Part shown: positions 59,084 to 64,000 of the stretch, piece after piece
Layout: every line of letters starts with the position of its first letter
How positions within the stretch are numbered: the stretch's first letter is position 1
Assembly: GCA_016711045.1 (NCBI GenBank)
Contig: JADJTT010000012.1
Span: 186,001-250,000 of the forward strand
From: Saprospirales bacterium
Lineage (GTDB): Bacteria; Bacteroidota; Bacteroidia; Chitinophagales; Saprospiraceae
Reading direction: 5' to 3'
DNA length: 64,000 bases
Position numbers and translations under genes: made by a program
The notes under the pieces: generated by a model
What the model was told of the DNA's origin: nothing
The model's input: only the letters and a program-made list of their open reading frames with translations
Database searches by the model: none

Positions 59084-60103
59084 ATGCAGCAATTTCGGAT
59101 GCTGGTGCTGACAGATCATGCCGCACATAGCAATGAAAATTCTATATACGGGCTTCTGCAGGAACTGCGGAAACACCCTCGCTGTAAGGGTATTGATACA
59201 GCCAGCCGTTCCATTCCCAAAAATGTCCTTTTCTTCACCCATCATCAACAACGGTCGGTTCACGTGGCGCCCGTGGATGAAGGATTTTCATTCCGCCCTG
59301 ATGGATATTTTTTCAAAAACCGCCTTCGGCTGGCCTCTTTGCGTGAATACGATGTCATCCTTCTCCGGCTGCCTCACCCGGTACCCCCTTCCTTTTGGCA
59401 ATTTCTGTCCGCTATTTACCCTGAAAAGCAGATCATCAACCGGCCTTCCGGCATCTACGAAACGAGCAGCAAACTTTTCCTTCTTCAGATAGCCGACATT
59501 TGTCCACCCATACGTCGATGCAAAAGCGTAGCAGATATTATCGAATTTAAAGAACAGTTCCCCATTGTATTAAAGCCCGCCTATAACTACGGAGGGAAAG
59601 GGATCGTAAAAATCGAAGGCGACAAAGCCTGGACAGGAAACCAGGCCATACCCCTGGATCGATTTTTGAAAGCCTTCGAGGATGCCCCTACGGAATACCT
59701 GGGCATGAAATATCTGAAAAACGTCGATCAGGGCGATAAAAGGATCATCGTCTTGACGGGCCATATCCTCGGAGCGTCCATTCGACTACCCGCAAAGGGT
59801 TCGTGGATGTGCAATGTGGCTCAGGGAGGCCTGGCTACTCCTGCTGTAGTAGAAGCGGAAGAACAACAAATGGCCGCAAAGCTATCCCCGTTGCTTGCCG
59901 ATCGGGGCGTCATTTTTTACGGATTTGATACCCTGGTCAATGACGAAGGGCTGCGTACTTTATCCGAAATAAATACGCTCAGTATCGGGGGCCTTGTACA
60001 AATTGCTAATTTCACCGGAAAACCCGTCGTCAGGGAAGCTGCCTATTTGATTTGGGAGTATGTGAAAAATACCATTTATGGAAGACCCTCTTCTATTGCT
60101 TAA
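59084..60103 (+). CDS. GshB-like ATP-grasp ligase
   Basis: The protein has 339 residues from the ATG at 59084, 22 bases after the SET stop; an ATG at 59099 is an alternative. The order of motifs follows prokaryotic glutathione synthetase: YDVILLRLPHPVPPSF, INRPSGIYETSSKLF, IVLKPAYNYGGKGIVKIEGD (ATP-grasp loop), EYLGMKYLKNVDQGDKRIIV, RLPAKGSWMCNVAQGG, FYGFDTLVN and LSEINTLSIGGL (metal ligands). It should make an amide or peptide bond with ATP hydrolysis. Glutathione synthesis is unlikely because no gshA is adjacent and the genome encodes bacillithiol synthesis (bshA). The substrate is unknown. Its end overlaps the next gene by 26 bases. Confidence 0.85.
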   Translation: MQQFRMLVLTDHAAHSNENSIYGLLQELRKHPRCKGIDTASRSIPKNVLFFTHHQQRSVHVAPVDEGFSFRPDGYFFKNRLRLASLREYDVILLRLPHPVPPSFWQFLSAIYPEKQIINRPSGIYETSSKLFLLQIADICPPIRRCKSVADIIEFKEQFPIVLKPAYNYGGKGIVKIEGDKAWTGNQAIPLDRFLKAFEDAPTEYLGMKYLKNVDQGDKRIIVLTGHILGASIRLPAKGSWMCNVAQGGLATPAVVEAEEQQMAAKLSPLLADRGVIFYGFDTLVNDEGLRTLSEINTLSIGGLVQIANFTGKPVVREAAYLIWEYVKNTIYGRPSSIA

Positions 60104-61058
60104 CAACAATGCGGCGGTTATTAAGCAATTAAATCTTCAGGACGCGCCGTCCGGGAAGGTGACCCGCTACTGGCTGTACCTCGTCACTGATGGGATGGGG
60201 ATGCCGGTATATGTGCCCGTGATCGTGGCAAAAGGTGCGAAATATGGCCCCACCCTGGGCCTTACGGCAGTAGTGCATGGCAATGAACTCAACGGCATTC
60301 CCGTCATCCAGCGCATTTTTAAGCAGGTTGATATTGCCAACCTGAAAGGAACCATAGTAGGTGTTCCGGTGGTAAATATCCCTTCTCTGCTCCGGTCAAA
60401 ACGGCGCTTCATCGACGATGTTGATCTAAACCATATCATGCCTGGAAAAGAAAACGGGAACGTCAGCCAGGTTTATGCCTACCGGATCGTCAACGCCCTC
60501 ATCAAAGAGTTTGATTACCTGATCGACCTGCATACCGCCAGTTTTGGACGAGTAAACTCTTACTACATCCGGGCAGACATGGAAAACCGGGCGACCCAGC
60601 AAATGGCGTTGCTCCAGAATGCCCAGATCATCGTGCACAACCCGCCCTCTGACGGTACCCTCCGAGGCGCAGCAGACGACCTGGGTATACACGCCATTAC
60701 CCTGGAGGTCGGCGATCCAAACACGTTCCAAAAAGGGGTCATCCGTTCCAGCATGACGGGCATCCACAACCTGCTCAATTATATGGGTATGATCCAAACG
60801 GGCATTGAAGCGCCCCTTCAGGAGCCTGTCATCTGCAAAACTTCCTACTGGATCTATGCCGACCAGGGCGGCATACTCAACGTGCATCCGGAAGTAGCCA
60901 CCTTTGTCAAAAAAGGGATTGTGATCGCCACCCTTCGAAATATTTTTGGAGACCTCATCAAAGAATACCTTGCCCCGGAAGACGGCATCGTCATCGGGAA
61001 AAGCGTCAATCCGATCAATCAAACCGGAGGACGTATTCTGCATTTAGGAATCATATAA
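60078..61058 (+). CDS. Succinylglutamate desuccinylase/aspartoacylase family zinc deacylase
   Basis: The 326-residue enzyme has the M14-like AstE/AspA zinc site: HGNE (His67, Glu70), DLHT (His152) and the catalytic-type Glu210 (ITLEVGDP), with RRFIDDVDLNHIMPGKENGN for substrate carboxylate binding. A C-terminal beta domain (STVY-like, about 240-326, ending GGRILHLGII) is typical of bacterial AstE-like proteins. The family cleaves N-acyl amino acids; pairing with an ATP-grasp ligase suggests it removes or trims the amide that the ligase makes. Translationally coupled to it by a 26-base overlap; a terminator follows. Confidence 0.88.
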   Translation: MEDPLLLLNNNAAVIKQLNLQDAPSGKVTRYWLYLVTDGMGMPVYVPVIVAKGAKYGPTLGLTAVVHGNELNGIPVIQRIFKQVDIANLKGTIVGVPVVNIPSLLRSKRRFIDDVDLNHIMPGKENGNVSQVYAYRIVNALIKEFDYLIDLHTASFGRVNSYYIRADMENRATQQMALLQNAQIIVHNPPSDGTLRGAADDLGIHAITLEVGDPNTFQKGVIRSSMTGIHNLLNYMGMIQTGIEAPLQEPVICKTSYWIYADQGGILNVHPEVATFVKKGIVIATLRNIFGDLIKEYLAPEDGIVIGKSVNPINQTGGRILHLGII

Positions 61059-61101
61059 AACCTGGTTGCGCGGGCTGCATCCGCGCAACCAGGTTTTATA
61101 T
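61053..61101. terminator. Bidirectional hairpin terminator
   Basis: A perfect 21-bp stem (61053-61073 with 61081-61101; core CCTGGTTGCGCGG) around a 7-base loop GCTGCAT, A-rich on one side and T-rich on the other, ends both the deacylase gene (+) and nadK (-). Confidence 0.88.
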
Positions 61102-61110
61102 ATCATTCCC

Positions 61111-61995
61111 TCAGTGATTCCGCATATCAGCGCCCCAGGCCAATTTATTGCGGATGGTATCCATGAAATCAACGTCCTGCAATTGAGCCAGACGAATGGA
61201 AAAATCGCATTTCCGGACTGCCAATTGATGCGCCGCCGTGATCGATTCAAACCGGGAATCCAGCGTGCAGAGGAAATTTTCCGCTCGCCCTTCGATCTCA
61301 AAAGAGATCACCGAATCGTCTGGGACGACGATGGGACGTACGTTCAGATTGTGGGGGGCAACCGGGGTGATCACAAAATTTCCGGAATTGGGAAATACGA
61401 TGGGCCCTCCGCAACTCAGTGAATACCCCGTCGAGCCTGTCGGAGTAGCTACGATGAGGCCATCGGCCCAATACGTATTCAAATACGCCCCGTCAATGTA
61501 AGTATGGATCGTCACCATAGAGGACGTGTCCCGTTTTAACAAAGTAAAATCATTTAAGGCAAAGCGCTGGTCGCCAAAAACGGGAATATTGGATTCCAGG
61601 TAGATCAGGTTGCGCTCGGCCACTTCGTAGTGCCCCTTCGTAAGGCATCGTATAGCCTCCAGGATACGCCCTTTTTCTATACTGGCCAAAAAGCCTAGTC
61701 GCCCCAGATTGATACCCAGTATGGGGACTCCGCTGTCGCGCACAAGCGTAGTGGCGCCCAATATGGTTCCATCTCCGCCCAGGGTGATCACAAAATCAAA
61801 GGGCTTGCTCTTAAAATCGGCATACCCGTCAAATTTCCCCACATCCCGTTTGAAGGTAATGTATTGCTTAAGGGTATCCAGGTAGGGGGTATACACGTAT
61901 GCATTGATCCCTTCTTCATGCAGGGCATCAAACAGATTTTGCACATGCGGAACATCCTGCTCTTTGAGAAGCTTACTATATACGACTACCTGCAT
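61111..61995 (-). CDS. nadK: NAD kinase
   Basis: The 294-residue kinase phosphorylates NAD to NADP. The GGDGT motif (FVITLGGDGTILGATTLVRD), GINLGRLGFLASI, the NDFTLLKRD segment and the GSTGYSLSCGGPIVFP motif are all present. It is the last gene of the CBS protein / POTRA-barrel / nadK run, 13 bases after the barrel gene. Confidence 0.97.
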   Translation of the reverse strand: MQVVVYSKLLKEQDVPHVQNLFDALHEEGINAYVYTPYLDTLKQYITFKRDVGKFDGYADFKSKPFDFVITLGGDGTILGATTLVRDSGVPILGINLGRLGFLASIEKGRILEAIRCLTKGHYEVAERNLIYLESNIPVFGDQRFALNDFTLLKRDTSSMVTIHTYIDGAYLNTYWADGLIVATPTGSTGYSLSCGGPIVFPNSGNFVITPVAPHNLNVRPIVVPDDSVISFEIEGRAENFLCTLDSRFESITAAHQLAVRKCDFSIRLAQLQDVDFMDTIRNKLAWGADMRNH

Positions 61996-62008
61996 GACTC
62001 AGTATTTT

Positions 62009-63421
62009 TTATTCTAAAGCACTACTGCCCAGTGTAAAAATACGCCATTTTCCCCCTAACCGGTTCCGACTGAATTCCAGGCGAAAGACTTTATTGTAAA
62101 GCACAACCAGATCGAGTCCGAGTCCATATCCCCACAGCAGGTTATTGGCCAGCGGATTGCCTGCACTATAGAAGGGGTTATTGGCAAAGCCCATATCGTT
62201 ATTCAGCGCCAGGTAAAGACGGTATGGAATCTTTTTCAACTTTGGAAAGGGCACCAAATCGCCGAAGAAAACCGCCCGGTCCAGGAGTTGAATCCGGAGG
62301 CTTGTTTTTCCGTACATATAATCAAGCCCATCGATCACATAAAACTCATATCCCCGGATGTAATGAATCCCATACCCCAGCGCCTGGCTATTGGCAAACG
62401 GCTGCGCCTCCCGGATCAAGGCCAGCCGGCCGGCCCCGATCAGTTCGATACTCCAGCGCCTGCTAAAAAGCAGGTATTTTTTGAAGAGGGCCGACACATT
62501 CAACGCATTTACATCTTCCCAACTCCCCAATCCATCTTTTTGGGCGCGAAGTTGCAAAAAGCCTCCATGAAGCGGGTAAGGCCGAATGTCGCGGGTGTCG
62601 GCGGTGAACTCATAAGAGAACGAGGAATAGATTTGCTGAAGTCCATCCAGGAAATAATCAGGATTCAGGTCCCTTTGCACCGTCTCTTCGATCCTGTTCC
62701 GACGGTGGTTCAGCTCCCAGGTATGGGTCACCTGGCGTTTTCTGCGGAGGGTAGCAGAAGCCCCAACCCTGAATTGTCGCAACAAAACATGGTCGGATGA
62801 GCGAAAGAATTGCTGGTGGTCTTCCAGCGTCAAATAATTGATCTCTTTATTCCGGGCGTAGGAAATACCGAAGGATAGACCCCATTGCTGCTTCTTATCA
62901 ATGAATGGAAGGCGGTAGACCATTTCATACTTATTGGTAAAGCCGAACTGCGCCACCCCCTTCAGCACATCCCGGCGGCCGGTGAGGTTATTGTGGTAAA
63001 ACCGCAAGCCGTAGTTGATGCGTCGCAGCGAATGGTCGAAATCTTTCCACCAGGTATTGAAGTTGCGGTCGGCCAGTTCAAAAATGGGAATGGGGTATAT
63101 GTACCAGGCTTCCACTACTTTAACCTGAATATCCAGGCGGCGGGCTTCCACGTCCCAATCGCCGATATTCAGCTCCACCTGCAGGAATAATCCGGTATTC
63201 ATCAACTGCAGCCGGTTGTATTCCAACTCGCTCGCCAATTCGGGCACAAGCAGGCTATCGCCCGATTGAATGAAGAGCTCTCGGAGGATTAGGCTGCTTT
63301 TCGTCTTTTCATTTCCCGTCACAGAGATGTCCCCGATAACCACAAAGACAGCCGGGGGCTGGGCTTGCAACCGGCACAAGCTGAGAAGAAAAAAAAAGAG
63401 GACTATTGCCCTGACATTCAT
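62009..63421 (-). CDS. BamA/TamA-like outer-membrane protein with one POTRA domain
   Basis: The protein has 470 residues from the ATG at 63421. A signal peptide (ending LCRLQAQ) is followed by one POTRA-type domain (FVVIGDISVTGNEKTKSSLI ... ELEYNRLQLMNTGLFLQVEL) and a C-terminal barrel of the surface-antigen D15 type (FTADTRDIRPYPLHGGFLQL, LLWGYGLGLDLVV, VFRLEFSRNRLGGKW). BamA itself has five POTRA domains and is larger, so this is a minor paralog with unknown cargo. It lies between a CBS protein gene and nadK. Confidence 0.85.
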   Translation of the reverse strand: MNVRAIVLFFFLLSLCRLQAQPPAVFVVIGDISVTGNEKTKSSLILRELFIQSGDSLLVPELASELEYNRLQLMNTGLFLQVELNIGDWDVEARRLDIQVKVVEAWYIYPIPIFELADRNFNTWWKDFDHSLRRINYGLRFYHNNLTGRRDVLKGVAQFGFTNKYEMVYRLPFIDKKQQWGLSFGISYARNKEINYLTLEDHQQFFRSSDHVLLRQFRVGASATLRRKRQVTHTWELNHRRNRIEETVQRDLNPDYFLDGLQQIYSSFSYEFTADTRDIRPYPLHGGFLQLRAQKDGLGSWEDVNALNVSALFKKYLLFSRRWSIELIGAGRLALIREAQPFANSQALGYGIHYIRGYEFYVIDGLDYMYGKTSLRIQLLDRAVFFGDLVPFPKLKKIPYRLYLALNNDMGFANNPFYSAGNPLANNLLWGYGLGLDLVVLYNKVFRLEFSRNRLGGKWRIFTLGSSALE

Positions 63422-63458
63422 ATAGGACAAAGGTAATTAATAAAGAGGTGGACGGCGA

Positions 63459-64000
63459 TCAGACGTTCAGGTAAGCCATAAGCGAGTCATACCGATCTTT
63501 CAACGAATCGTCGTAGTCACGTTCGGTGAAAGAGCCTTTGACGTCATATCCGAAGCGGGACAAGGCCGCGATGACCCGTTGCAGGTCTTGACGGTTCAAT
63601 TTCAGGGTCAATTCCACCTGGGAAGTATTTTGGTCGGAAGTGACAAACGAACTGAGAATCAGGGTGTCTTCTGCTTCAATAATCCGGGAGACCTCTGCCA
63701 TAGAGTAGTCATGTCTGGCCATTTCCAGGACGAGTACGCCTCCAGGTTCGGCAAAACTAGCCAAATGTGTGAGAGCCTGCAGCAGGTCTTCGAGGGTAAT
63801 CAACCCTTTATATTTTCCCTCCGGATCTAACACCGGAACGGTAGTGATCTGATTGATTCCCACCTGGCGCAAGACGTCGTAAAGGTGGTCGGTCGCGTAG
63901 ACAAATATTTTGCCTTTTTTGAGCGGGTAGGTGCCTACCTGCTCTTCCACGTCGTTTTCCAATACTTCTTCTTCGGAGATCAGCCCTAAAAAACGCTTTT
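63459..64000 (-). CDS. CBS-domain protein (5' end outside window)
   Basis: The frame is open from the window edge (KRFLGLISEEEVLENDVEEQ at the visible start) to the stop at 63459, about 180 residues, so the N-terminus is missing. A CBS motif is visible: VYATDHLYDVLRQVGINQIT followed by VPVLDPEGKYKGLITLEDLL. The C-terminal part (GGVLVLEMARHDYSMAEVSR ... VTSDQNTSQVELTLKL ...) is an ACT-like regulatory fold. Such proteins bind adenine nucleotides. The nearby nadK agrees with a CBS-nadK neighbourhood I recall in Bacteroidota. Confidence 0.88.
   Translation of the reverse strand, partial: KRFLGLISEEEVLENDVEEQVGTYPLKKGKIFVYATDHLYDVLRQVGINQITTVPVLDPEGKYKGLITLEDLLQALTHLASFAEPGGVLVLEMARHDYSMAEVSRIIEAEDTLILSSFVTSDQNTSQVELTLKLNRQDLQRVIAALSRFGYDVKGSFTERDYDDSLKDRYDSLMAYLNV

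Noticed and set aside
59084..60103. Annotation as glutathione synthetase gshB
   Set aside because: Motifs fit the ATP-grasp fold, but no gshA is adjacent and bacillithiol synthesis is encoded, so a named function would be overclaiming.
1..64000. tRNA, rRNA, insertion sequences or prophage
   Set aside because: No cloverleaf with a CCA-type end, no transposase or integrase and no phage structural gene was seen on either strand.

Overview
This is a gene-dense chromosomal window from a member of the Bacteroidota, most likely a Saprospiria-like marine or activated-sludge lineage (the phylum is well supported, the class is inference). The reasons are: GldH and PorZ of the gliding and type IX secretion (T9SS) machinery; a large secreted protein with a T9SS C-terminal sorting domain; the bacillithiol enzyme BshA; a DUF4271 gene next to hemD; an RprX/RprY-like two-component pair; CarB without its allosteric C-terminal domain; and several promoters with the Bacteroidota -7 box TAnnTTTG. 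No tRNA, rRNA, CRISPR array, insertion sequence or prophage was seen.

Layout. 1-2718: a TonB-dependent receptor cut by the left edge (-), then a small lipoprotein and carB (+). 6607-12614 (-): a run of thioredoxin-like protein, grpE, dnaJ, gldH, a seven-heme cytochrome/TPR protein and, after a 33-bp tandem hairpin repeat, a quinone-oxidoreductase-like enzyme. 12719-13616: a flavin reductase-like gene. 13605-18436 (-): the cell-shape cluster mreB-mreC-mreD-mrdA(PBP2)-folA, with an M16 peptidase-like gene upstream. 20051-26076: dnaN, nadD and porZ (+), with a GT-C-like membrane protein opposite. 26109-30812 (-): bshA and a 1140-residue T9SS cargo protein. 31025-37255 (+): a MerR regulator, an acyl-CoA synthetase, ftcD and two unknown genes. 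37330-44108: recO, GH3-family and uvrA (-), plus a secreted unknown (+). 44253-52745 (+): nadE, purH, coaX, an outer-membrane barrel and two paralogous TPR envelope proteins. 52763-54544 (-): hemD and DUF4271. 54690-58130: two two-component systems facing each other. 58288-61058 (+): a compact four-gene cluster. 61111-64000 (-): nadK, a POTRA/barrel protein and a CBS protein cut by the right edge.

Most notable is 58288-61058. It holds a 47-residue lysine-rich protein, a SET-domain lysine methyltransferase with a post-SET-like cysteine pattern, a GshB-like ATP-grasp ligase and an AstE/AspA-type zinc deacylase, with gaps of 15 and 22 bases and one overlap of 26 bases. I infer a protein- or peptide-modification system (methylation plus reversible amide ligation) of unknown product.

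Two genes 1.6 kb apart (grpE and the flavin reductase) each carry one apparent extra base in a homopolymer. This suggests assembly error, though slippage is possible. Many neighbouring convergent genes are separated by strong hairpins that look like bidirectional terminators.
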